Assembly (NCBI GenBank): GCA_943737045.1
Contig: CALSFV010000322.1
Coordinates: 124,001 to 188,000, forward strand
DNA length: 64,000 nucleotides
Source of the DNA: Parapristionchus giblindavisi
Lineage: Eukaryota > Nematoda > Chromadorea > Rhabditida > Diplogasteridae
Direction of reading: 5' to 3'
Positions 44,487 through 57,422 of the stretch are shown here, piece after piece. The notes under the pieces are model-generated. The model was given only the letters and a program-made list of their open reading frames with translations, did not search any database and was not told the DNA's origin. Made by a program: the position numbers and the translations under genes. The number at the start of each line of letters is the position of its first letter. Within the stretch, counting starts at the first letter, position 1.

Positions 44487-45342
44487 CAAGGGAAGTCTGG
44501 TTGGACGGTCCCGGAATTCGGGATGGGACATATACCATTCGATAGGTATCTGAAAAATAAGACTTTTTCATTTTGACCATTTTGGCAAAGCGCCCCTGGG
44601 CGCCGAGTTATTTGCATATTTCTGCTTGTTTTCACCCTGTTTTCGCCCTACAATGAAACCCAGTCTCTGTGAGATCGAAAGCATTGGTGTATAAGAGTGG
44701 TGAACAACGCAAGCAGTGATAAACATGAATAAGAGGATGGTGTATATATCTTTTGCCTGCAAGATCGATTCCCGAACAATTTCATCTTGTTTTGCTATTT
44801 TTTCTTTGTATGAAAATCTTACAAAAAATTATGTAAAAAATTCAATCATACATTTTTTAGATTAGCATATGATAATGAATATGAAAATTACAATTTATGA
44901 TGGTTTTTCTTTCGATCTCACAGAGACTGGGTTTCATTGTAGGGCGAAAAGAGGGAGAAAACAAGCAGAAATATTCAAATAACTCGGCGCCCAGGGGCGC
45001 TTTGCCAAAATGGTCAAAATGAAAAAGTCTTATTTTTCAGATACCTATCGAATGGTACTCTGGTATTTCAAAACTTAAAGTCTACTTAAAATACGTCACA
45101 GACTTGAAGTTTACTTTAAGTAAACTTCAAGTGAGTGACGTCACTTTTTCACTTTAAGTAGACTTGCGTCTCACTTTAAGTAGACTTACATAGTGACGTC
45201 ACACTTTAAGTAGGCTTACGTTTCACTTGAAGTAGACTTACAAGTCTACTTAAAGTCAAAGTGCAAGTAGACTTTAAGTTTTGAAATACCAGAGTATATG
45301 TCCCATCCCGAAGTCCAGGACCGTCCAACCAGACTTCCCTTG
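44487..45342. mobile_element. Foldback element, 3-bp TGA duplication, A copy 3 only
   Basis: Ends CAAGGGAAGTCTGGTTGGAC and its inverse, with inverted arms of roughly 190 bp or more (GGCGCCCAGGGGCGCTTTGC in the right arm). Flanked by TGA; A copy 2 has the empty site CACTGAACTAAAC. The right arm is broken by the nested 45058-45294 MITE. Confidence 0.85.
45058..45294. mobile_element. CTCTGG-type MITE nested in the foldback, TA duplication
   Basis: 237 bp, CTCTGGTATTTCAAAACTTA to its inverse ending CCAGAG, flanked by TA. The undisturbed left arm of the host foldback gives the pre-insertion sequence CGAATGGTATATGTCCC, proving both boundary and duplication. Confidence 0.9.
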
Positions 45343-45400
45343 TGAACTAAACTAGAACTGGTCAATGATAAGTCAAAACATAAGGGAGATGGGGCCAGGT

Positions 45401-45513
45401 CTGGTATTTTAAAACTTAGAGAGTGCTTATTATTTTCACTTGGAGACGACTTGGAAGTCTACTTCAAGCCCGTGACGTATTTTAAGTAGACGTTAAGTTT
45501 TGAAATACCGGAG
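45401..45513. mobile_element. CTCTGG-type MITE, A copy 3
   Basis: Orthologous position to 36387-36501; left end decayed to GTCTGG as in copy 2. Confidence 0.65.
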
Positions 45514-47263
45514 TGGGTGAGATAGTTAGTTGGAGAAAGGGAAAATGTGAAGAGAGAGAGTGGATCAGAGAGAGCATAGTTTGATCTCCACAAGAACATG
45601 TACATAGGAAGCGTCTAATCGATATGGATAGGAATAGGTATAAATGATCAATTTACATAGAAATAGGTAATAATAGGATAGATTTCAATAGATTTAAAAG
45701 GATATCCAAACTAATCGAGATCTCAACTATTGCCGCACTAACAAAGATACTGATAACGACGTCAAAGCGGAGAATCACAAATTTAGAATATTATTAAGAT
45801 GGGCTAGAGAACAAAAGAAAAAGTTCAAAGATGAAGTTTAAAATGGGATTAACGATGATGAGCGACTCGACAACAACAACGATTTGCAAATGAACAAAGA
45901 ATGTTAAAAAATAGAAACTTTAAAGGCAATCGATGATAATCGGAGAGAGGGAGTGAAGTTGAGTGATAGAGGAAAACGAAGATGGAAGTGATAAAATAAA
46001 GAGAGAGATCGAGAGAGTTGAACAAATTTCTAAGAAGGAGAGGAAAACCAAGTAACAGGAGCAATATCATAGTGGGAAATGCGGGAAAGGACAAGAGGGA
46101 ACCGATTGGACGGATTAGTAAACAAGTATGGACCATGTCTTTCTTTCTCTGACCGCTTCCTTAAACTCTCTCATATCTACACAGTCTCTGCTCTGATCAA
46201 AGAACCATCACTCACGGCGCGGGAAAAATTCGTGGTTAGAACATGCTAGAGAGAGAGGGAGATGGTGAGAGAAGACGCGAAAGGAAAGAGATAGACACGA
46301 GAGTATTTCTTGGCACAGTGCCAAGAATATGATATGACATTGGCATTGAAAGACCTTAATAAGCCATGAGATCTCTAAATTCCGAACGATAATGCCTCTC
46401 AACTTAAATTGGGGGACCAACTGCTTTCGCGTCCTCCCCATGGACACCTAAAACAGCCCGAGAGAACGAGTGCAAACTTTCCGAAAATAAATTACAGTAT
46501 GCTACACAGTATTCTGTTGATTTTGAAAGCCAGAACGACCGCTTAACATAGAAGCTCTCTCAAAATTAATGCTCTATCGGTTGTCTTGCTTTCGATAAAA
46601 AATGGCTTACACCAGAATACTGTGGCTAACTACCTTTCATTCCTTCATCTCTTAACTGGGTCCGAATAAAACTAGAAATTGTCTACTTCATTGAAAGTTT
46701 CACCTCGAGGAAAGGAAATACGACTCTCTGGCAACACTCTCTCGCAGACAAACAAAGAAATTGAGAGAGCATGGTCAGAGAGTAGAGTTTCAAATTAACC
46801 TGGGATGTGCCTTTAAAGGAATACCCCATGCTAATTTTACCCTCCGTATTGGCAATACTCTCTCGTAGATGAAGAAAGCGAGAGAGCATGGCCAGAGAGT
46901 AGAGTTTCAAATTAGCTTGGGGTGTGGCTTTAACACCCCGTTGTAGGCACCACGTTATCTGCGAGGCAGTGTACATGCTCTATGGTTGGCAGAAATACTG
47001 ATATGGTGCTCAAAAGTTACGAAAAGAGAAAAAATCGACGAAAGAGTGTGTTCTTTCTTTGCCTGCGAGAGAGTGTCGCCAGAGCGGAGAGTAAAATTAC
47101 CTCGGGATGTGATAAAGTAGAAAATTTGTAAAAAGCGGAGTATTCCATGTTTTTGTTTTCGCTTATTATTATTATTATTTTCGTTACATTTGAACGGAAC
47201 CAGATACGTTTCACATTTTCATTGTAGACTCATGGCGGAATTATTTTTGATGTTAGTCGTTGT

Positions 47264-47670
47264 CATAGATGGGCGGGGTACCTCTCTGGTATTTTGCCAC
47301 TTAAAGTCTACTTAAACTACGTCACAGACTTTAAGTAGACTTTAAGTAAACTTTAAGTGAAAGAACATTTGACGAAATGCATTACAGTATACCACACCAC
47401 TTTAAGTAGACTTACGTCTCACTTTAAGTTTACTTAAAGTCTGCTTAAAGTGGGAAAGTTTAAGTAGACTTTAAGTGGCAAAATACCAGAGCTGAAGTTC
47501 GATTCTACAGGGGGCATCCGAACGAAAAATGGCTAATTTTACAGGGGGTCTCCACTTTTTTTTCAAAAATTTTATCTAAACGTCATTTTTTACAGGGGAC
47601 ATTCCACAAATTTTTGAGAAGCCCCAATTTTACAGGGGGCACCCCCCCCCCCCGTTGGCGCCCATGTATG
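47264..47670. mobile_element. hAT-like MITE in B copy 1, carrying a nested MITE
   Basis: Ends CATAGATGGGC and GCCCATGTATG with an imperfect 8-bp duplication, GTCGTTGT and GTCGGTGT. Interior repeats TTTTACAGGGGG. The 47284-47491 CTCTGG element sits inside it. Confidence 0.75.
47284..47491. mobile_element. CTCTGG-type MITE nested in 47264-47670, CT duplication
   Basis: CTCTGGTATTTTGCCACTTA to its inverse. Flanks GGGGTACCT and CTGAAG rebuild GGGGTACCTGAAG when a 2-bp CT duplication is removed. Confidence 0.78.
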
Positions 47671-48069
47671 GTCGGTGTCATAGTGTACAAAGGGGTGTAA
47701 AAACGAGCACTGTTTTTTGCACTCCTCTCTTTTCGTCATTTTTTTAAAAACAAAGCGTAATGTGACATTCCGCTCGTATATTTATCACTTGTTCTCACAT
47801 TTCTTCAATGTATGATTACTTGAATTAAATTAAATCTTACCACAATCTCTTATTTCCTATACCGGATGCACTACTTCAGAACGAGGTCCCGTTATTCAAG
47901 ACACACGAAGTCCTGAGGGTGATCATGGCTAGGCCAGTAATAATACAAGTCTAACTCATCAGTCCGGAGGGTCTAATCTGTTCTTCGGACCTACTTTACC
48001 GAAAGCCTAGTCACTACCAATTTCCCTTTTCGGGCGCCGAGGCGGTGTTATGATTGCGGTTTTTAGATA

Positions 48070-48659
48070 CCGTCAAAACGAAAAAAAGTGAAACATTTGT
48101 CAAATAATTTGACAAAATTTGGCAAAAGTTCACAAGATTCCCATTTTTAGCATTTTTCATGATCCTGATGAAGTATTATCTCAGATTTTGTTTTGTAGAT
48201 GTGTTTGCCAAATCCAGATAAGCACGACAAAAGTGAAAAAAAATGATCAGGAGCGTTGCGGAGCAGAATTGGTGTACTGTAGCATACTGTAGAATATTAC
48301 TGTAAAACTGCTTCCATCGCGCTTTTTTCGTCTAATCATGGATATATATAGCATTACTTGACTTCCTATAGCGAATGTGCACTTTTTGGATCATTTTATA
48401 GATCAGGCTGCAAAACGGGTATACTGTAGTAAATCATACCGTATACCAGTTTCACAAAACAGCGTTCACAGTGATTCATTTAAATTTTTTCTTCATCGGT
48501 CAATTAGGTAAGCCCAGTAATGCTGAAATGCCCTATTGTCTATTAAAAAACTAGTAACCGCGTTTAGATATCATAATTCAAAATTTTCAAAATCTTGTGA
48601 ACTTTTGTCAAATTTTGTCAAATTATTTGACAAATGTTTCACTTTTTTCGTTTTGACGG
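48070..48659. mobile_element. TA-flanked element with 70-bp inverted ends, B copy 1 only
   Basis: CCGTCAAAACGAAAAAAAGT and its inverse at 48,580-48,659, flanked by TA. Inverted ends of about 70 bp include TTTGTCAAATAATTTGACAA. No coding region recognised inside. Confidence 0.7.
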
Positions 48660-49854
48660 TACCTTTGGCAATTATTACGATCTCTTCGTACGTTATTCGA
48701 AACGACGACAGTCAGGGTTGTGAAGTATCTTCCTCTTGTATTTAGGGGATTTTCCCAATAAATGATTTGGGTACACACAGAGAAAAAAGTGTTATAAAAT
48801 AAAAAAATTGAATTCTTCTTTTTTTTGTGCACCAAAATTTTTCTTATCCTTTATCGCGACTTATTTCTGCACTGATAGAACAACAACATACAGAGAAACA
48901 ATCACAAACAATCCCCCCTCTCTTCGTCTCTCCCTCTCCCTTTAGTTCTCCCTCTCTTTCTCCTTCACTCTCTCCCTCTCCCTCTCCCTCTCCAATGATC
49001 CGGATAAGTCAATTATCCATCCAATGTTCTATTTGTTCAGTACATGATCCTCTTTCTCGTCTTGACAGTCTCTTCATTCCAAGACTGGTACATACTCAGC
49101 ACACCATGGAATTATCTGGGTGCTAGAAACGTTAATAATAATTCAACAATATTTATTCACATAATGCGATCATCGCAATGAGCTAGTAAAGTCGACTTTA
49201 GTTGTCTTGCACTCGAACACTTTGTTCATGTTGAAACACCCTTGCGGTGAACGATAAATAAATAAAATAAAATAAAGTTGTACTCCACCATGTAGGCCCC
49301 GAATACGTCCTGTCCAGAAATCCATCTTGGTGGTGATCATAGTGATCAGTCACTTCCACTACCCAAACCCCGACACCTTCTCATCGAGGATATCGAAACG
49401 ATATTTGACAAAAATAATTCCTATAAAACATAAGTGTCCAAGCAGTATCAGTCTCCATTCTGAATGAGGCATCTGGGTAGAGAACCTGAAAATAGCCGAG
49501 TACTGTATTCCATGGTTACGGTACTTTCCTGGTTACGGTAAGTCCCTGATTACAGAACTTCAAGGATTACGGTACGTACGTGATTATGGTAAGTCCTTGA
49601 TTACAGTACTTAGAGGATTAATGTACTTCCCTGATTACGGTGCGTCCCTGAATCAGGCCCATTATTTATATTATGAAGTGTGTAACAGTGGGTCGTAATC
49701 TTCTCGGTTCCCACACCGTTCATAATAAGCGAAGACAAATTGGTATAAAGATGCGATAGGGAAGATAAGAGGAGAAGAGAAGAGGGGACACCGACTTAGA
49801 GGAGGATGATAGAGAGATAGGGCCTATGGTGTCCCAGGAAGCCTGTAAATATGG

Positions 49855-49975
49855 TCAGAGGAGGGAGAGGGAGAGGGAGAGGGAGAGTGAGAAGGAGAGG
49901 GAGAAGGAGAGGTAGAGGGAGAGGTAGAGGGAGAGGGAGAAGGAGAGGGAGAAGGAGAGGTAGAGGAAGAGGCAC
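49855..49975. repeat. GGGAGA-type microsatellite
   Basis: Plus-strand purine tract of GGGAGA and GTAGAG words. Counterpart at 61,070-61,150. Further blocks of the same repeat, on either strand, at 48,920-49,000, 50,680-50,790, 51,610-51,710, 52,530-52,585, 53,695-53,790, 58,998-59,125, 61,855-61,940, 62,695-62,800 and 63,810-63,940. Confidence 0.9.
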
Positions 49976-52650
49976 AACCACCGACGCAATGGACACTTTG
50001 TCGTGTCTGTCAACAGATGGTTTCTCATCCCCATCATATTATCATAACATTTAAACCATTCTAGATTCGAGACGGTGTAGCAGCCCCAATCCCGTGTGAA
50101 CAAGGGAATAGGAGAGAGTTTTTGGGTTCCTCCGTGTAGACCACTTACAAGTGGTAGATCATGCCAGAATGATCTCCCATCATTCCAATTGCATCGTCAT
50201 TCCTCACTACCTATTCCCCTACACGTTAGTTCAGCCTCTGTAATAGCAGGGCACCCGCTCTGACTAATGACTATCGTCTCATTTTTGCGAAAACACACCA
50301 AACCGCGCACCACAGATTTGGAAAGTCGCCTTCAGCATTCCTTTTGCCCCGCTATTCCCATCTCTTTCACATTTTGAACTAACGTGCCTACATATAAACC
50401 CCCCTCCGATGATGATAAACTTGGTAGTCCCTTGCACTATAGCATGAACTATACTGTAGCTGAGCAGCCTACCGTATCCTGCGTTGATGACGGCATACGG
50501 TATCCGATTTCCGTCCAGGATACAAAGAGAAGATGGTCGCACCTGTCGGCATGTTGTACATTATATCAATAATAATGTATAATTATAAAGTGAAATAGGA
50601 TAAGTTCCCTTTTGTTGGAATTATACCATAGACAGCCGACAAGGTGAAGCTATGGTATAATTAGGGATCTCTACCTCTCCTTTTCTCCCTCCTCTCCCTC
50701 TGCCTCTCCCTCTCCCCTTATCTCTCCCTCTACCTCTCCCTCTCCCTCTCCCTCTCCCCTTATCTCTCCCTCTACCTCTCCCTATATCCCCTCCCCTCCC
50801 CTTGTTCCAAGTTTACTGCACGGTTCTCGCGATTACGCAATCTAAGATTAACCCATGTATCTACTTTTGTGTTCAACAGATCTTCGTGGTGTATGGTGCA
50901 GTGTGAACTACAGTGTCGACGTTTCCCAAAACAACAAAAGTAGATGAAAGTTGTGTATGTTTCTTAAAGTTTTGATAGGACTACGGGAGCACAAACGGAA
51001 CGATTAAATCCTCGTTCAACAAAGTCGCGTGAGAAAGTAGAGAAACAATAAAGAAGAGTGGATTAAAGAAGTATAACAGATTAGCTGACCCTTTCATCTA
51101 TCTCTCCCTCTCCCTTTTAGACCGGAAGTTAGTGTATCTGGACTTAGAGGGAGAGGGAGAGGGAGAGATCCAAGAGGGAGATGGAGAGATTGTTGATCTG
51201 TGGTGGGAAAGACACAATAACCATTCTCTAAGGATTAAGTTATTCTTTTGAGGAACACCGGCATTCTCTCACATCTTCATTTTTTTCTAATGGAGAGCCG
51301 ATTTGGGAATCTAAGTAAATTGGTTTACTTCCTGAGACTTGAGTTTTTATTACCTTTTTTTAAACAAAAAAAAAAATAATAATAATAATAAATTTATGAC
51401 CATTTTTTAACCTCGGAGGGTATTTTTAAGACAATCACAGGTCATGATTTTGTTTCCAATTTGGTGGTTTTCTCCACTAGAAGATCATTAATCTTATTAA
51501 TAGTCAAATATTATTTGTAAGCATAAGATATGATATCCTAACCTATTCTCAGACCATACTCGAGCAAAGTGTGAACATGACTCATTAGGTGGCTGTTAGC
51601 AAGAAGCAGTCAAGAGGGAGAGGGAGAGGGAGAGGGAGAGGGAGGTCCAAGAGGTAGAGGGAGAGGTAGAGGTAGAAGGAGAGGTAGAGGTAGAGGGAGA
51701 TCCTAGAGGTAGGAGACAGACAGTGGGGTGGATGTGACAAGTGGGTATGATTGTTTGTTCTTCTCATGATATGAATATATGTGAGAAGTCATCCAATTGT
51801 TGTACATATCAATGAAGAAATGAATAATATTGTGAAAGGTTCTTGGCATAATTCCAAGAATGAACTCTTTCATCAATTCCCCATTTCTCTATTTGTAGTG
51901 TATATGAATGCATGAATATGAATAAAAAGTCACTTCCAACGTACTACTTATTTAGATATTTTCCAAGTCGTGTCATTTAAAGCATATCACCATTTATTTT
52001 GTTCTTTTACTAACAATATACATTGAAGATGTGTATGAATAGACAAAACACAATGAATGAATATGGATGAATCATGAGAAATGAATCAATGGGAATCACA
52101 CAGAAGATGGAATAAGTAAGTATTAAGTACTAAGTATGTACTAAGTAAGTACATACTTAATGTCACTAATTGAGTAAGTAAGTTTGAACTTGTCCATGTT
52201 AGCATTTCCAAAATTCTTCACGCGGCGCCCTGTAACTGGCACAATGAATAAAATGTTAAAATTAATTTTGCATGTATTATAGTAGCGATCGGTAGCTGGT
52301 TGGGCCAAGGGAACAAAATTTTTGGTTGAGAGCTATAATCTACAGAATCAATATATCCAATAAATCAATCAATATCTATAGATATATATTGATAATCACT
52401 ATTTTATAGACCAGTTCCCTCACTCATTTCTAATCCTTAACTTCCAACTAATCTATCTCTGTCTTACATAGTAGAACAATTGCATAGTAATCCATGATGG
52501 GTCAGAGTCTATTCAAAAGTTTCTAAGAAAGGAGAGGGAGAGAGAAAGGGAGAGGGAGAGGAAGAGGGAGAGGGAGAGGGAGAACGATTACTTCTCATTC
52601 ACATATCACTGCACAACAATGAATAGATGGACTTATTAACTCATTAAATC

Positions 52651-55239
52651 AATTCTGGAGTATTGTTAGATGATTGGTGCAATTCGTGTGAATAAGGAGA
52701 GGGAGAACCAAGAGGTAGAGGTAGAGAGCGAATAAGGAGAGGTAGAAGAATGACTGGGAGATGTCACACTGTGCATTGACCATAATCTATTAAATTGAAT
52801 ATAAATATATTGAAGAAGATTTGAATCTTTTCAATGGATATTTTCTCTTGAATTTCAATTTTCTTTAGTAGTTCTTTAGAAAATAAGTTAATAGATACGA
52901 GAATCAGTCCAGTTAGAGATCATGGTATATGGAGAGAAAGTTAGAGAAAGAGAGACAGACGAGAGTGTATGCAAATTGAAGAGAGTGAATGCTTTTTAGG
53001 CAGAATGAGATATGTTTCAAGACGGAATTAAGAATTGTAAAGTCAGGGAAACTGTAATGTAACAGTCGAGCTACGTAGGGACCAGCACAATTCTTATGAT
53101 CGATGATAGTTTATGATTACTGTAATATTGTAATAAAACTTATGAAGAACGGTCAAGCAGTTCTGTTCTGTAATATTATACATGGAACGAATGACTTCGA
53201 AGGTTGTTAGTATTGTATATTGTATACTAACATACTATCCGCATAATGAAGATAACTCAGTATAACCAATTCAATTAATAGAAGGTAGTCTTATTTAACA
53301 GGAATAATTATGAAAATAACATAATAATAATAATGTTGGGATAGTTTTACATAAAAGTTAGAATCCATGCATGATCCAGGCAATTTCATACATGTTTCCT
53401 GAATGATTATACATGAAATTGTCGGAAAATACATGGTTCAACTTTTACCTGTGACATTTATTCAAAAATTGAGACTTTCCAATTTATTGATGACGCGAAG
53501 AAGAATATCCATGCAGTTATATTATATTTATCTACGTGTCGAGCACGCAACGGTACATATGAATAATATATATATACAGTTATATGTATTTGTAATTTCA
53601 ATGATCGTTGATATAATTGATCAAGTTTCCTCGATTTGACTGATGTTCCTTGTGGCCATAGTAATTGAATCGGGCAATGTACCTCTTGGTCCTATCTCCC
53701 ATCTCACTCTCCCTCTTCCTCTCCTTATTTCTCTCCCTCTCCTTATTTCTCTCCCTCTCCCTCTCCTTATTTCTCTCCCTCTCCCTCTGTCACCAATTAG
53801 GTAATTCAGACATCCGGTGATCGAGACTGACTGTTACATGTGTTCAATCATGAAGTGTGAAGGGTTAGATCAATTACATTGATGAGGGAGAAAGAAGAAG
53901 AGGAGGTAGAGAGAGATAGTCAGTCATCACTAGATCATTACAGGCGCCAAAGGACTTCTGAGAATGAGGTTAGTGAACTGAGAGTTCAATTGGGCCATAA
54001 TCATGGTTGGATACGGTAGGCGTACTGTAGTCATTGACTGTTGTAGTTCAAATGGGTCAAAGTCATGATAGAGTACGGTAGGTCTAGGTGGTTCCAAGAA
54101 TGTTTGTTTATAATATCATCTCTGTGCTATGCCGTAGAGTGTTTATTGTTACTACTGTATTGACTTGTGTTGTTTAGTAAATGAGTAAATACAGTAAGAG
54201 AGTCAATGGTCGTTTCGTTTCATATACTATTTCTCTGTTCTCTGACAGCGAGAGAGCATAGGGTGATGAAGAGACTATTCTCCCTCACTTTTGTCTCTAC
54301 ATTCAATGACCAACCTGTTTTTATCGTATTTTTCCTCCTCCTCCTCCTTCCATTCCTTCCTCATCCTAATAATTGAAGAATCATAATCTAACTTTATCCA
54401 ATAAAATGAAACATTTAAATAAATAAACCAACTGATTAATATTTTATCCAAAAAGACGCGACCTTCGGTTCAGATCAAACATATTACTAAAAACTCAAGA
54501 CCTTGTTCTTCTTTTTCTTACCAAATCAAAGGTTATCCAGTGACATTTTACCTCGAACAAGAGCCTAAACTGATTAGAATTACTACGTATGACGTCACTA
54601 CTTATATGAATAAAATGTTGGCATAAGTAGTAGACATTGTGGGATAATTCAGACTTGAATAATAGGGTACCGGTCGATCTCGATGGAACCACCTAAACCT
54701 ACCGTACCCTTCTACTACTACTTACCTACTACTACTAGATACTAACTCTTTACGATATTTTGTTTGAATATGAAACTTTATCATGGTTAAATTCGAATTT
54801 CGAACTTCCCAGCACATGCGGTAGATTCACAGCGATGGATTTGAATGAAATCTCTCCTTCTCCCTCTCCCTCTTCCTCTCCCTCTCTCCCTCTTCATTCT
54901 CAGCTTATCACTCACTTGGGGGAAAGAAGTAAGGGAGTCCGTCTTTTCAAAAGAGCGACATTATTCACTCATGTCACTACTAGTACTACCACTCTTACTT
55001 TGTGAGAGATGAAAATGCATAATACTCAAAAAATCAGTTTGCAATCGACTATTTCAATTTTCCACCCTGATTCAGGGGTGATGAAATAGGGAGATGAGAG
55101 ACAGAGACGCAGAGAAAGAGATACTGTAGGCATCGGGGCAAATTGTCCTAACTTATCATTGAATTGGGCATGCGTGAAACTATTTTATATTCTTTTAACA
55201 GAAAATAACAAATGAAATTCAACAACGAATCTCATTGAA
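52651..55239. other. Unique spacer between B copy 1 and A copy 4
   Basis: AT-rich, with CTCCCTCTCC tracts at 53,695-53,790 and 54,860-54,895. A CATGCATGATCC word near 53,366 recalls the 26,955-27,206 element. TACGGTA words occur but no open frame of interest. I see no gene. Confidence 0.5.
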
Positions 55240-55634
55240 AAAAATTCAATAAATGTCAACACCTTTAAATAAATACACAGTATTTAACAATCCACTCTGT
55301 CCAAAAACTCCCATTGTACATGTCTTCATGAGAAGATTGCGCCATTCCCCACTGAAAACGATAGTAAGTATGCATTCACATACGCGTTTTCAACGTTGGA
55401 TGAAACGTTACGAGAATAAGAGTACGATTTTTGAACTCAGCGATGTCGTTTTACCCTTACTTGATGTGAAACTCATCGAAACAATGTTCATGAAAAAAAG
55501 TTAGTTCACGATTGACGGTCATTCTATGGGACCTCTGTCACTCACTAGACGTTAGGGCAGGGAGAGCCAGAATGCATCTAGTGAAAATGGCAAAAATGGT
55601 CGGTCACAATTGGGAGATGATTTCTTTTGCTGAT

Positions 55635-55716
55635 CCTTCTCGGGGGATTGAACTTTCCTGCCGACCAACCGATCCGGTTGATTGTCCGAGCTGTTATCCA
55701 CTAGACCATGGGTCCC
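55635..55716 (-). other. tRNA-like module, A copy 4
   Basis: A-box-like TGGTCTAGTGGATAACAG and T-arm word AGTTCAATCCC, intermediate between copies 1/2 and 3. Confidence 0.45.
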
Positions 55717-56972
55717 TATTATCTCATGTGTCAAAGGATCTAGATATACTCACTCGCAACCTTTCTTATAAACCGATGCATGACTCCGCCCATTTTAGGT
55801 AAGCCCTATTTATATAGCGATACCGACTCCGCCCATTTAAATTCGCGGGCTTGGACACCGAGCTCAAACATTAACAACCCCAAATTCTTTATTATTTCGA
55901 AAAATGAGATCCAAGCAATGCAGGAATGTGACGGAGGATGCTGCTAGATTGAGATGAAGCAGAAAGATCCTTCTTCACAAATAGCGTTGATCATCAGAAA
56001 TGGTAGAGATGTCCTACTGATTTCGTCATCGACGAAGATGACGAAGCGATGATCACCCTGAAGGATGATAGATTACCACTTATTCAACCATCTCCCCCAT
56101 CGTCACCATTTGTACTCTGCCAGTATTGAATGATAAAGATATTGGTGACAAAGGATTATCTTCCACTAAATTTCACATTGTTCTATTGGTTTTGAGAACG
56201 AAAACAGCCGAATAAAATATAAACTCTCTTGAATACAATGGTCTCTCGCAGCTCTCAAAGAAAGATGACTTGAAATATAATACTGTGAATTGTTGTTATT
56301 TTAGTTGAATCCAATTTAGTTCAAAAAGAGCTACTATAGATAATCTAAGTTAGTTTCCCAGGGGAATCAACATAGCGGATTGGTAAACGTTGTGAAAACA
56401 AAGTTGTCAGAGCTTTTTGATCCACGATGATGTTTCTGACCATGTAATATGCAAATGAAACCTGAATAGGTGCAGCTACCGTACCTTTGATCAAGTGATG
56501 TCATCCTTGGTGTACTTTGACGATCTGCACTCCAACATCGGCACCACCTCAGCTGCTTCGAGGTGCGTCGGCAGCGTAACGGTTTCATGAAGAATAACCA
56601 ATTAAATGCGAAGGATCACCGTAACTTAACTACAGTATACCTTGTCGCATTGAAATTACAGCCCAGAGAAGAAGGTGGTGATCTTCTTATTGCCGTCATT
56701 GACGTCCTGATGAAAGTCTCCAAAGCAATCGGGTCGTAGTTTACGACCGTGACGATACTCAATCTGAAATGGATTTGCAGTGATTGAAACCGATTTCCAA
56801 GCAATTGTGGCGAAATCATGGCGAAATCAGAGAATAAACAATAGAGAGGATGGAGTAAGTCTTAAGCGTGATGGTTTTTATCAGATATCAATAGAATACT
56901 TTTCGGTTCGTTCCACATCACAAAAAACTAGAACAGATCACTGATAAGTTTAGACATAAGGAGATGGGCCTG

Positions 56973-57087
56973 CTCTGGTATTTTAAAACTTAAAGTGTGC
57001 TTATTATTTTCACTTGGAGCCGACTTGGAAGTCTACTTTAAGCCAGTGACGTATTTCAAGTAGACGTTAAGTTTTGGAATACCGGAG
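56973..57087. mobile_element. CTCTGG-type MITE, A copy 4
   Basis: Orthologous position to 36387-36501; left end is CTCTGG as in copy 1. Confidence 0.65.
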
Positions 57088-57422
57088 TGGGTGAGATAGT
57101 TAGTCTGAGAAAGAGGAACTGTGAAGAGAGAGCGAGTGGATCAGAGACGAGAGGGTCCACCACACTGATTGAACGAGAACTGATAAGTCTAGACATAAGT
57201 TGATGGGGCGAGAGAGTTAGAGAAAGATAAAATGTGAAGAGAGAGAGTGGATCAGAGAGAGCATACATAGTCTGAACTCACACAAGAACATGTACATAGG
57301 AAGCGTCTAATCGATATGGATAGGAAATAGGTATAAATGATCAATTTACATAGGAATATTTAAGAATACGATAGATTTCAATTGATTTAAACGGATATCT
57401 AAACTAATCGAGAACTCGACTA

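Larger units (their letters stand above)
42231..47230. repeat. Segmental repeat A, copy 3, enlarged by insertions
   Basis: Same anchors at 42,279, 42,646, 44,233, 45,401 and 45,770. Length is increased by several datable insertions (43569-43776, 43838-44178, 44487-45342 with nested 45058-45294) and by a local tandem duplication of about 119 bp starting at 42,343 and 42,462. Confidence 0.85.
47231..52650. repeat. Segmental repeat B, copy 1
   Basis: Follows A copy 3. Shares long near-identical stretches with 57,741-64,000, including GA-rich blocks (49,850-49,975; 50,680-50,790; 51,610-51,710; 52,530-52,585). Contains an extra TA-flanked element at 48070-48659 absent from copy 2. No gene recognised. 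Confidence 0.85.

Noticed and set aside
49851..50054. Open frames rich in Arg-Gly (and Leu-Ser on the other strand) at 49.8-50.1 kb and 61.0-61.3 kb
   Set aside because: They are direct translations of the GGGAGA microsatellite on both strands and have no splice or start context.
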